The translations under genes were made by a program, and so were the position numbers. From JASGCK01 sp031430035 (lineage in GTDB: Bacteria > Pseudomonadota > Gammaproteobacteria > Burkholderiales > Burkholderiaceae_C): 27,182 bases of DNA. Positions 13,705 to 20,829 of this stretch are shown piece after piece. How positions within the stretch are numbered: position 1 is the stretch's first letter; the number at the start of each line of letters is the position of its first letter. Where the stretch lies: contig JANPAS010000159.1 in NCBI GenBank assembly GCA_031430035.1, positions 1 through 27,182 on the forward strand, in the 5' to 3' direction. Below the pieces are notes generated by a model, which saw only the letters and a program-made list of their open reading frames with translations, did no database searches and was not told the DNA's origin.

Positions 13705-14823
13705 TATGCGCTCTTAGAAAAAATACAGCAATGGGGACGAGAACTTGGATTCTCGCAAATTGCCGTGGCCGATTTGGCAAGTGTCGATTTAAGCGAGGCC
13801 GAGGCCGAGTTGCAAGCATGGCTGGATAAGGGCTTTCATGGCGATATGCACTATATGGCGGCGCATGGCACCAAGCGTACAAGGCCTGCAGAACTGGTCG
13901 CTGGCACGGTGAGCGTGATTACGGCGCGAATGGATTATTTGCCTGCAAGTGCACCAAACGATTGGCGTGAGGTGGAAGAAGAGCGTCTCACCAAGCCGAC
14001 CGAGGCGGTCATCTCCGTCTATGCCAGAGGGCGTGACTATCACAAGGTGATGCGTGCAAGACTACAAACTTTGAGTGAAAAAATTGCGTTTGAATTGCAA
14101 AGCATTGATCCATTAAGAGAGCTGGCAAGCCGCGTCTTTGTTGACTCCGCGCCTGTGCAAGAAGTGGTGCTGGCCAGTCAGTCGGGCTTAGGTTGGCGCG
14201 GTAAACACACACTCCTTTTAAATCGCGAAGCGGGGTCGATGTTCTTTTTAGGTGAGATTTTTGTTAACTTTGCCTTGCCGCAAACACCTATCCAAGAATC
14301 GCACTGCGGTAGTTGCAGCGCGTGCATCGACATCTGCCCGACCGCCGCCATCGTTGCTCCATATCAGGTCGATGCAAGGCGCTGCATTTCGTATTTGACG
14401 ATTGAAAACAAAGGCGCGATTCCTGTGGAATTTAGGCAAGCGATGGGCAACCGCATCTACGGTTGCGACGATTGCCAAACGGTCTGTCCATGGAACAAGT
14501 ACGCCAAGCGAGCGGTGATTGCTGATTTCGATGTGCGGGATGGGATGGAGGGCGTGACCTTGCTTGAACTCTTTGCTTGGAGCGAAGCCGAGTTTTTAAA
14601 GCGAACAGAGGGCAGCGCCATCCGCAGAATTGGTTACGAGCGTTGGCAGCGGAATTTGGCGGTGGCTCTGGGTAATCAACTAGGCAATGCCCTGCAAGCC
14701 ACATCGGATAAGGCTGATAGGGCATCTATTGTTGCAGCCCTTGCTCAGCGTGGCTTGCGGGCTAGTCCTCTTGTGAAAGAGCATATTGATTGGGCGCTTG
14801 CTCAGTCTGCGACATCAATTTAA
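13696..14823 (+). CDS. queG: Epoxyqueuosine reductase QueG
   Basis: A 375-residue cytoplasmic cobalamin and iron-sulfur enzyme that performs the last step of queuosine synthesis on tRNA, reducing epoxyqueuosine. The two [4Fe-4S] motifs are CGSCSACIDICP and, downstream, CDDCQTVCPWN. The N-terminal Q-A-W-L-x-x-G-x-x-G-x-M-x-Y-M segment and the VDSAPVQEV and SGLGWRGKHT blocks are conserved in QueG. The C-terminal 70 residues match the HEAT-like repeat region. The frame is open for 26 codons upstream, but the ATG of MDQYALL at 13696 agrees with family N-termini. The 3' end overlaps the DUF2325 gene on the other strand by 62 bp. Confidence 0.95.
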   Translation: MDQYALLEKIQQWGRELGFSQIAVADLASVDLSEAEAELQAWLDKGFHGDMHYMAAHGTKRTRPAELVAGTVSVITARMDYLPASAPNDWREVEEERLTKPTEAVISVYARGRDYHKVMRARLQTLSEKIAFELQSIDPLRELASRVFVDSAPVQEVVLASQSGLGWRGKHTLLLNREAGSMFFLGEIFVNFALPQTPIQESHCGSCSACIDICPTAAIVAPYQVDARRCISYLTIENKGAIPVEFRQAMGNRIYGCDDCQTVCPWNKYAKRAVIADFDVRDGMEGVTLLELFAWSEAEFLKRTEGSAIRRIGYERWQRNLAVALGNQLGNALQATSDKADRASIVAALAQRGLRASPLVKEHIDWALAQSATSI

Positions 14824-16045
14824 TGACACGGTCAAACGAAGAAACGCTCGGGTTTTCAACAAATACACATTGCTTTCCTGTGCGTTTGCAAAAATCTTTG
14901 ACCCGCCAATAGGCGTTATGACTGATGCAGCCTGTTTGGCAGATGACCAAGTCGGCTGCGGCAAGACTAGCCGTTAAGAGATTTGCGTTTTCTTCTATGC
15001 CGCCATCGTGATGGACAAATTTGGCACCTTCGCGTTCCACGAGTTGGCGATAACTTGGAATAGCTCTAGTACGGCCACCGACGCAGAGAATGGATTTCTC
15101 CTTCATTTGAAAGATGATCGGATGAATTGTCTGCTTCTGCGCTTTCTCAATGATTGCATTTGATTCAATTTGTGACTTTGACTCATACACCACTAATTGC
15201 ATCTGAGTGCTTAGTAACTCTTGTTTTAAATCCGTATTTTTTTCCTCAAGTGCGACAAGACGATTGCTTAGTTGCGTCACTTTCTTTTGTAGCTGCATGG
15301 CATCTGTGAGGCTCATGATCGCAAGTTTCATATCTGCAAGATCTTTTTCCAAGGACGCAATACGTACTTCCTTTTGCAAGTTCTCAGATCTCAAATGGGT
15401 GATTTGGCCTGTTAGTCGTTCAATCTCAGCGTTTTTGTCAAGCAGCAATTTTGTACTGCGTTCTTGCAGTTTCCCTAGTTCACGCGTCATGACTCCGTTT
15501 TCATGCAGCATGGCATTAAATTTTGTGATGTCCGTGCGAACCATCGCACCTGCTTGATGCTGAATCATGTGAACATCTTGGCAGACTTGATCTAAAAAGC
15601 TTTGCGTACAGCGTGGATGCGTTAGTGTTGCCCAAAATGCGCCGGCAATATCACCTAGATTGACGGCAGAAATCCATAGGTCCGCTAGGGCATCTAAATT
15701 TTTTGCCGCTTTAAATGTTAACAAAACGGCTGCGTACCTTGAGTCAAGATCATCGTGAATCGCTTCAGATAACTTGCTGCGACGTTTGGATTCGCCAACG
15801 ACCCTGCTGTGCAGGTCGTAGTCGTGCGCGTCGTTAATGTTTTCGTCATATTTACTGTAAATCCGCCTGATGACATTGAGCGGCAAACAAACACCAATGA
15901 GCGGGCACAACGCGTGATGCGGCAATTCCCAGAGCTTGCTTCTGCGCGAGCCAGATGGTTGCTGCGCAACCAGCGTTTCTTGGGTTGTTGTGAATGGTTT
16001 TAAAAGACCTGTAAAAACAGGTTGGTCGGGGACGTAGACGCGCAT
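14762..16045 (-). CDS. DUF2325 domain protein with central coiled coil, unknown function
   Basis: A 427-residue protein of unknown biochemical role. Residues 1-165 form a helical domain with a conserved-looking cluster LWELPHHALCPLIGVCL (His43, His44, Cys47, Cys53) and a later HMIQHQAG (His159, His163), which could bind a metal or heme; that is inference. Residues about 168-285 are a long coiled coil (heptads in EIERLTGQITHLRSENLQ and on to LVALEEKNTDLKQELL). Residues about 310-410 are the DUF2325 domain: ILCVGGRTRAIPSYRQLV, FVHHDGGIEEN, ADLVICQTGCISHNAYWRVK. AAAGGAG 6 nt before the ATG at 16045 fixes the start over a longer frame that would enter ahpC. It is the last gene of the Fur-box-led unit, 10 bp after ahpC. 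Confidence 0.85.
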   Translation of the reverse strand: MRVYVPDQPVFTGLLKPFTTTQETLVAQQPSGSRRSKLWELPHHALCPLIGVCLPLNVIRRIYSKYDENINDAHDYDLHSRVVGESKRRSKLSEAIHDDLDSRYAAVLLTFKAAKNLDALADLWISAVNLGDIAGAFWATLTHPRCTQSFLDQVCQDVHMIQHQAGAMVRTDITKFNAMLHENGVMTRELGKLQERSTKLLLDKNAEIERLTGQITHLRSENLQKEVRIASLEKDLADMKLAIMSLTDAMQLQKKVTQLSNRLVALEEKNTDLKQELLSTQMQLVVYESKSQIESNAIIEKAQKQTIHPIIFQMKEKSILCVGGRTRAIPSYRQLVEREGAKFVHHDGGIEENANLLTASLAAADLVICQTGCISHNAYWRVKDFCKRTGKQCVFVENPSVSSFDRVIKLMSQTEQAPNQYALSQED

Positions 16046-16055
16046 GACAACTCCT

Positions 16056-16619
16056 TTAGATTTTTCCAACAAGCGCCAGCGAAGGCGTTAAGGTTTTAGC
16101 GCCAGGTGTCCAGCGTGCAGGGCAAACTTCGCCTGGATTTGTTGCAACATATTGAGCAGCTTGTACTTTGCGCAGTAATTCGCTCGCATCACGTCCGATG
16201 CCGTTGTCATGAATTTCGCACAGTTTGATTTCCCCCTCAGGATTAATAACAAAAGTGCCACGAAGCGCCATGCCTTCAGCTTCAATCATCACGTCGAAGT
16301 TGCGAGTGAGTGCGCCTGTTGGATCGCCAATTAAGGGGTACTTGATTTTGGCAATGGTGTCCGAGGTGTCATACCACGCTTTATGTGTGAAATGTGAATC
16401 GGTAGACACGCCGTAAATTTCAACTCCGATAGCTTTAAAAGCCTCGTAGTTATCGGCTAGATCGCCCAGCTCGGTGGGGCACACAAAGGTGAAATCGGCA
16501 GGGTAGAAAAAGACGACAGACCACTTTCCAAGCAATGTGTCCTGAGTGATCTCAATGAATTCTTGGTTGTGAAACGCCGTTGCCGAAAACGGTTTGATTT
16601 TGGTATTAATGAGTGACAT
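16056..16619 (-). CDS. ahpC: Typical 2-Cys peroxiredoxin, AhpC type
   Basis: A 187-residue protein, exactly the usual AhpC length. It reduces hydrogen peroxide, organic peroxides and possibly peroxynitrite. The peroxidatic Cys47 is in FYPADFTFVCPTEL and the resolving Cys166 in GEVCPARWTPG. The rest is collinear with AhpC (GVSTDSHFTHKAW, YPLIGDPTG, RGTFVINPEGEI). No AhpF-type reductase gene is nearby, so the electron donor is elsewhere. The start MSLINTKIKPF at 16619 has an AGGAAC 7-9 nt upstream; the longer frame to 16667 would run into the VOC gene. It is the middle gene of the unit led by the Fur-like palindrome, so iron-dependent control is likely. Confidence 0.95.
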   Translation of the reverse strand: MSLINTKIKPFSATAFHNQEFIEITQDTLLGKWSVVFFYPADFTFVCPTELGDLADNYEAFKAIGVEIYGVSTDSHFTHKAWYDTSDTIAKIKYPLIGDPTGALTRNFDVMIEAEGMALRGTFVINPEGEIKLCEIHDNGIGRDASELLRKVQAAQYVATNPGEVCPARWTPGAKTLTPSLALVGKI

Positions 16620-16635
16620 AAAAGTTCCTAGAGGG

Positions 16636-17091
16636 TTAAAAAAACATCGAGTGTTTCGAGCCAACACGCTCTGAGAAGCAAAGCGTGTTGTGATCGTTAT
16701 CTTGAAAAGATAGTTCCCAAACTTGTGATTCCTGCCAAAGCAAGCTGGAGGATTCGGGAGTTATACGTTTGAGTTTGGGTAGCAATTGCTGGGCAATCAC
16801 CGCTAAATCTTCGGCATAAACGACGTAGCGTTTTGGCTGAAAAGACTGACTATCGATGGAGCGCTGCGCACGTTCAAAACGTGCAGGCTTTGCGCCGACT
16901 TCTTGCAGCATGAGCGTAAAAGATCCCAAGCTGATGAGCGCGACAACATGCGGAACTTTCCGCTGTACGATAAATCCGAGTTGATGGACGTAAAAGGCGA
17001 GAGCCGCCTTTAAGTCAGGCGTATACACACAGATTGCAGGAAGCGCAATGGACTGCTTGGCAGGTTCAAGAAGTTGGATGACTGTATTCAT
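16636..17091 (-). CDS. VOC (glyoxalase/bleomycin-resistance) family protein
   Basis: A 151-residue single VOC-fold protein. It opens with a first beta-alpha-beta module (LPAICVYTPDLKAALAFYVHQLGFIVQRK) and has a second strand set around YVVYAEDLAVIAQQLL, ending in WELSFQDNDHNTLCFSER, the usual D-N-D-x-N-x-L-x-F close of the fold. Members include dioxygenases, glyoxalases and metal or drug-binding proteins; the catalytic type cannot be assigned. The ATG at 17091 directly follows the 41-bp palindrome with a 2-nt gap, and two more in-frame ATGs lie inside the palindrome. It is the first gene of the VOC-ahpC-DUF2325 unit. No strong ribosome binding site is visible. Confidence 0.8.
   Translation of the reverse strand: MNTVIQLLEPAKQSIALPAICVYTPDLKAALAFYVHQLGFIVQRKVPHVVALISLGSFTLMLQEVGAKPARFERAQRSIDSQSFQPKRYVVYAEDLAVIAQQLLPKLKRITPESSSLLWQESQVWELSFQDNDHNTLCFSERVGSKHSMFF
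16638..16670 (-). terminator. Possible weak attenuator between VOC gene and ahpC
   Basis: On the minus strand GTGTT-GGCTCGA-AACAC forms a 5-bp stem, extendable with a bulge. A few bases later comes a run of seven T (16644-16638) at the VOC stop codon. It could lower read-through into ahpC, or be chance: the stem is short and poor in G-C pairs. Confidence 0.3.
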
Positions 17092-17093
17092 GT

Positions 17094-17134
17094 CCCACAT
17101 CATAAATGAGAATCATTCTCATTTATGATGTGGG
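17094..17134. promoter_or_regulatory. 41-bp perfect palindrome with Fur-box core
   Basis: The left arm CCCACATCATAAATGAGAAT (17094-17113), the central C (17114) and the complementary right arm (17115-17134) match at all 20 pairs. The core TGAGAAT-C-ATTCTCA (17107-17121) follows the 7-1-7 Fur consensus TGATAAT-N-ATTATCA at 12 of 14 arm positions. On the minus strand a weak promoter (TTAAAA at about 17152, CATAAA at about 17128, 18-bp spacing) would overlap it. It ends 2 nt before the VOC start codon. Confidence 0.8.
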
Positions 17135-17165
17135 TTGAAAATATATTTTTAACCGTCCAATGGCG

Positions 17166-18395
17166 CTAAACCGCGACCAATCGCCACAACGACGTGACTT
17201 CTTTGCTTCGCGCCGAGTAGAGGGGGTCGGTGCTGTCTTCAGCCTTTGGATGCTCAGGCCGCACATCCGTGCGATTCAAAACTTTGAGGCCGCCATCTTT
17301 AATCATCTCCAGCAATTCTTCGCGGGTGCGTAGCCCAAGGTGCTCGGCGATGTCGGACAGGAGTAGCCAGCCTTCGCCGTTCGGTGCAAGGTGCGAGGCC
17401 AAGCCCGCTAAAAAACCTTTCAGCATCTGGCCGCCTTCGTCGTACACGGCGCGTTCAATCGGCGAGCTAGGGCGCGCGGGCAGCCACGGCGGGTTGCACA
17501 CGATGAGCGACGCCTTGCCTTCGGGGAAGAGATCGGTTTGCACTAGCTTCACGTGTTCGATCACGCCCAATTTGGTCAGGTTCTCGCGGGCGCAGGCGAT
17601 GGCGCGTGGGTCGCTATCGGTGGCCACCACATGCGTGACTTCGCGCCGCGCCAGCACGGCAGACAGCACGCCTGTGCCTGTGCCAATATCAAAGGCGACA
17701 AACTTGACGCGCTCAAAAAACGTGGGTGGAAACTCGGCGCGATTGACGAGCGTGATGTACTCGCCGCGCACAGGCGAAAAAACGCCGTAGTGCGGATGGA
17801 TGCGGTTGTTCGCCGTGCTGCCGACTTTGCCCAGCGCGCCAATCTCGATGCCTTTTTTGCGCCACTCGTGTGAGCTGGTTACACCCATCAGTTCGCGCAG
17901 AGTGGCAACCGAAGTCAAAGCTGCTGCATTTAATGCACCCGATGCTTCGGCCTCGCCCCAGGCTTCAGCGCAAGCCAGCTTGACATCTGGTGCACGGCGC
18001 AGGGGGATGCCGTAGTCAGCATCAAACGGAATTAAGACGCAGCTCAAAACCCGTGCTCGCTGGGCTTGCGCTTGGCGATGCAGGTGGAAGCCCTTTGCTG
18101 CAGCTTCGTTAGCGTCCACGATTTCTTCTTTGGGCGCTTTGCGTTTTTTGCGATCAGGCGTCTTGTCGATGCGCCGCGCCATGGCGGCCAGCAAGAGCTT
18201 CGCGTTTTGAAAATCGCCGCGCCACAGTAAGCCCGTGCCTGCGCAGGCCAAGCGATAGGCGGAGTCAGCCGACAAGGTGTCGTCGGCAATCACCACGCGC
18301 TTCGGAGGTGGTGCGCCGCGCTCGGAGCGCCAAATGGCGGAGCAGTCTTTATCTTTTTCTTGCCAGTGGATGAGTGATGTTGTCAGTGTAGTCAT
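17166..18395 (-). CDS. Class I SAM-dependent methyltransferase (HemK/RlmG-like, NPPW type)
   Basis: A 409-residue protein with a C-terminal Rossmann methyltransferase domain: motif I FDIGTGTGVLSAVLA (about 235-249), acidic TDSDPRAIACAREN after strand 2, and motif IV CNPPWLP (301-306). NPPW/NPPY enzymes methylate exocyclic amines of bases or glutamine side chains, as in RsmC/RlmG and PrmC; the target here is not known. The N-terminal 200 residues are not a recognised domain and include a basic stretch (DKTPDRKKRKAPKEE). ATG at 18395 is used; a GTG eight codons earlier would overlap lipB. It follows lipB by 8 bp and is probably co-transcribed. The Fur palindrome lies beyond its stop. Confidence 0.85.
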   Translation of the reverse strand: MTTLTTSLIHWQEKDKDCSAIWRSERGAPPPKRVVIADDTLSADSAYRLACAGTGLLWRGDFQNAKLLLAAMARRIDKTPDRKKRKAPKEEIVDANEAAAKGFHLHRQAQAQRARVLSCVLIPFDADYGIPLRRAPDVKLACAEAWGEAEASGALNAAALTSVATLRELMGVTSSHEWRKKGIEIGALGKVGSTANNRIHPHYGVFSPVRGEYITLVNRAEFPPTFFERVKFVAFDIGTGTGVLSAVLARREVTHVVATDSDPRAIACARENLTKLGVIEHVKLVQTDLFPEGKASLIVCNPPWLPARPSSPIERAVYDEGGQMLKGFLAGLASHLAPNGEGWLLLSDIAEHLGLRTREELLEMIKDGGLKVLNRTDVRPEHPKAEDSTDPLYSARSKEVTSLWRLVAV

Positions 18396-18403
18396 GCCCG
18401 ATT

Positions 18404-19087
18404 TTACTTGGCAAGCCACGTACCCAGCTGCTTGGCAAAGAGCTGGCTGACTTCAAGTGTGCTGGCTCGTACGCCAAGGCTGACCATATCCACCGTTTGT
18501 AGCCCCGAGTACCCACAAGGATTGATGCGGCTAAACGGTTCTACATCCATCGCCACATTGAGCGCTACGCCGTGATAGGTGAAATGACGACTGACTTTGA
18601 TGCCTAGCGCGGCGACTTTGCCCAAATGTTCGCGTGCAAAAACAGCTTCAGCAGAATCGGTAATGCCCGCTAGGGCAAGCGGGGTATGGCTTTGCGGGTC
18701 ATTGATTCTCACGTAGATGCCTGGCGCTGTGCGCACGCGGTGACCTGTGATGCCGAAATGCAGCAGCGTTCGGATCACGGACTCTTCTAATTTGTAGACG
18801 TATTCTTTGACGAAGTAACCCGCGCGTTTGAGGTCGATGAGCGGATACGCCACGATTTGCCCAGGGCCGTGGTAGGTGACTTGTCCGCCGCGATTGGTTT
18901 GCACAACGGGGATATCTCCAGCAACTAAAACATGTTCCGACTTACCCGCCAAGCCTTGCGTAAAAGTAGGAGGATGCTCGCAAAGCCACAACTCGTCAGG
19001 TGTTTCTGATGTTCGCGTTTGTGTGAACACTTGCATCGCCTCTACCGTGGGTTGGTAGTTGGCTAATCCTAGGTTTTTAAGCCGCAT
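18404..19087 (-). CDS. lipB: Octanoyltransferase LipB
   Basis: A 227-residue cytoplasmic enzyme that moves octanoyl from acyl carrier protein to the lipoyl domains of 2-oxoacid dehydrogenases and GcvH. Family motifs are all visible: an early L-x-x-x-x-Y, ELWLCEHPPTFTQGLAGK, RGGQVTYHGPGQIVAYPL, then GKVAALGIKVSRHFTYHGVALNV carrying the catalytic Lys, and INPCGYSGLQ carrying the nucleophilic Cys. The ATG at 19087 is chosen; a TTG one codon earlier is also in frame. The start overlaps the end of the ModA-like gene by 11 bp. lipA, its usual partner, is not in this window; a methyltransferase gene follows instead. Confidence 0.96.
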   Translation of the reverse strand: MRLKNLGLANYQPTVEAMQVFTQTRTSETPDELWLCEHPPTFTQGLAGKSEHVLVAGDIPVVQTNRGGQVTYHGPGQIVAYPLIDLKRAGYFVKEYVYKLEESVIRTLLHFGITGHRVRTAPGIYVRINDPQSHTPLALAGITDSAEAVFAREHLGKVAALGIKVSRHFTYHGVALNVAMDVEPFSRINPCGYSGLQTVDMVSLGVRASTLEVSQLFAKQLGTWLAK

Positions 19088-19775
19088 CAAATCCTGCGGC
19101 TACGCGCACGCTTAGATTTGTATCGCCGCATAGCTTGGCAATCGCGGTTTTGGCAGCCAGAGGTTCGGTACTACGTTTAGGTACGGCGATGCTGTACACG
19201 GTGGAGAGCTCAAACTCTTTAGGTAAGAGGCCAACCAAGCGGACGCTTGGTGTGTACAAAATTTCGGTGACCTGCGTACAGCCAATCGACTCTGCATCGT
19301 TACTGGTATCCATCATGCGCATGGCGGTTGCGCCATTAGGGTGCTCAGAGATGCGGCCCTTCATTTCTTCCCAAATGCCCAGTTGCTTGAGCATCCCGAG
19401 CACGTGCAGGCCTGCGGTGGATTGCTTCATGTCAGGACAGTAAATGCTGGAAGCACCAGCTAGCGTGGCTTTGAGTGATGCTGAGTCGTGAATGTCGGGA
19501 TTCGCTTTGGTATCCGCACGAACGGCGATACCTGTTTTGACATGCCCTACGTCCACGATGCTGCCCTCGACTAAACAACCCGCAGCATCTAGCTCGTCAA
19601 TTTGTGCACGAGTCAATAGCAATAAGTCGCAAGGTACGCCAGACACATACAGGTCGTACATGGTGCGCACCGCGCCAAAATTGAGTCCGACGTTAATGCT
19701 GACTTGATTGCCCAGCAAGGTTTTGGTTAAACCCATTGCCGCGCCTGCGCTGATGATGTGTAAATGTGGTTGCAT
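19077..19775 (-). CDS. ModA-like substrate-binding-fold protein without signal peptide
   Basis: A 232-residue protein with the type-2 periplasmic-binding fold of molybdate/sulfate receptors (N-terminal strand LHIISAGAAMGLTKTLL; later GHVKTGIAVRADTKANPDI, SSIYCPDMKQSTAGLHVLGML and CTQVTEILYTPSVRLVGLLP). No signal peptide or lipobox precedes the fold and the N-terminus MQPHLHII is already strand 1, so it should be cytoplasmic. I infer a ligand-sensing or scavenging role; the ligand is unknown. It lies between the Bug receptors (36 bp upstream, AT-rich) and lipB, whose start it overlaps. A run of receptor-like genes with no transporter membrane gene is notable. Confidence 0.75.
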   Translation of the reverse strand: MQPHLHIISAGAAMGLTKTLLGNQVSINVGLNFGAVRTMYDLYVSGVPCDLLLLTRAQIDELDAAGCLVEGSIVDVGHVKTGIAVRADTKANPDIHDSASLKATLAGASSIYCPDMKQSTAGLHVLGMLKQLGIWEEMKGRISEHPNGATAMRMMDTSNDAESIGCTQVTEILYTPSVRLVGLLPKEFELSTVYSIAVPKRSTEPLAAKTAIAKLCGDTNLSVRVAAGFDAA

Positions 19776-19811
19776 AATTTTATTTTATGGACTAATTGGT
19801 TAATTTTTAGC

Positions 19812-20828
19812 TTAATTATCCGCCTTAGCGCCAGAAATTTTGACGATATGTGCCCACTTGACGACATCATCGCTGGCGTACTTGGCAAAGTTCTCTGCTG
19901 ACATGACTAATGGCGTGGCGCCTTGCCTGCCCCAAGCGGCTTTGGCTTCTGGGCTGGAGGTGATTTTGCTGATCTCAGCATTCAGCTTGTTGACGATAGC
20001 TAATGGCGTCGCTTTCGGAGCCATGATGCCAAGCCAAATCGTGGCTTCAAAGCCAGCCAGCCCTGCAACGCCCGACTCTGCAACGGTGGGTACATCAGGC
20101 AAAACTGTAGAGCGGGTACGGCCAGAAGTCGCCAGCGCTTTGACCTTGCCTGCTTTGATTTGCTCAGTCATCGTGGTCATGGCATCAAACATCACATCGA
20201 CCTGTCCGCCAATGATGTCCGTGCGCGCGCCCGAGCTACCACGGTAGGGCACATGCACAATGAAAGTGCCCGACTGCGCTTTAAAGAGCTCGCCCGCCAT
20301 GTGGTACGGCGTTCCCGGGCCAGACGATGCGTAGTTAAAGCGGCCAGGCTTGGCTTTGGCCTGTGCGACTAAATCTTTGACGTTGTTAGCCGTAACGGAC
20401 GGGTGAGCGACAAGTACGAGATCGGAGTAATTGATCGGTGCAATCGGTACAAAGTCGCGCAGCAATTGGTACGGCTTATTCGGAATTAAGGACTCATTGA
20501 CCGTTTGCGCGTTGGACATCAAGAGCAGCGTATAGCCATCGGCTGGCGATTTGGCAGCAAGGTCAGTCCCAATCACCGAGCCCGCACCCGGCTTGTTGTC
20601 TACGACAAACGATTGCCCCATTGCCTCGGTCAACTTTTGCGCAATAAATCGCCCATAAATGTCGGCAGGGCCACCCGTGGCAAACGGAACGATGAGTTTG
20701 ACGGGCTTATTTGGGTAAGTTTGAGCTAAAACAATTGGGGTCTGACCCCAAAAGAGAGCCAAGCTAAGCAAGCTGCCAAAAACAGTCCAAAGGGGTCTGA
20801 CCCCAATTGGCTTTCGATCAAAGTTCAT
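19812..20828 (-). CDS. Bug/TctC-family periplasmic solute receptor (first)
   Basis: A 338-residue tripartite tricarboxylate receptor of the Bug family, abundant in Burkholderiales, binding carboxylates or amides through ordered water. After the signal peptide the mature domain begins YPNKPVKLIVPFATGGPADIYGR. The family landmarks VDNKPGAGSVIGTDLAAKSPADGYTLLL, the Y-R-G-S-S-G loop and the VPTVAESGVAGL segment follow. The signal peptide (MNFDRKPIGV to VLAQ) is unusual: residues 7-13 and 27-33 are encoded by an inverted pair of GGGGTCTGACCCC repeats. No other Met can serve as start. The second Bug gene ends 1 bp upstream. No TctA/TctB membrane genes are nearby. Confidence 0.93.
   Translation of the reverse strand: MNFDRKPIGVRPLWTVFGSLLSLALFWGQTPIVLAQTYPNKPVKLIVPFATGGPADIYGRFIAQKLTEAMGQSFVVDNKPGAGSVIGTDLAAKSPADGYTLLLMSNAQTVNESLIPNKPYQLLRDFVPIAPINYSDLVLVAHPSVTANNVKDLVAQAKAKPGRFNYASSGPGTPYHMAGELFKAQSGTFIVHVPYRGSSGARTDIIGGQVDVMFDAMTTMTEQIKAGKVKALATSGRTRSTVLPDVPTVAESGVAGLAGFEATIWLGIMAPKATPLAIVNKLNAEISKITSSPEAKAAWGRQGATPLVMSAENFAKYASDDVVKWAHIVKISGAKADN
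20732..20810. repeat. Inverted pair of REP-like palindromes (REPIN-like) in a signal-peptide coding region
   Basis: Two copies of GGGGTCTGACCCC (20738-20750 and 20792-20804, approximately) are flanked on their outer sides by CAATT and AATTG. The left end CAATTGGGGTCTGACCCC and the right end are inverted repeats, differing only at the centre base. The 41 bp between encode the hydrophobic core of the Bug signal peptide (TVFGSLLSLALF). The layout of two inverted REPs with a spacer matches REPIN elements, which are moved by RAYT transposases; no such gene is in the window. Confidence 0.75.
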
Positions 20829-20829
20829 A

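Noticed and set aside
17094..17134. The 41-bp palindrome as the terminator of the lipB-methyltransferase transcript
   Set aside because: No U-tract follows the stem on the minus strand, the next bases are the VOC start codon, and the core matches a Fur box.
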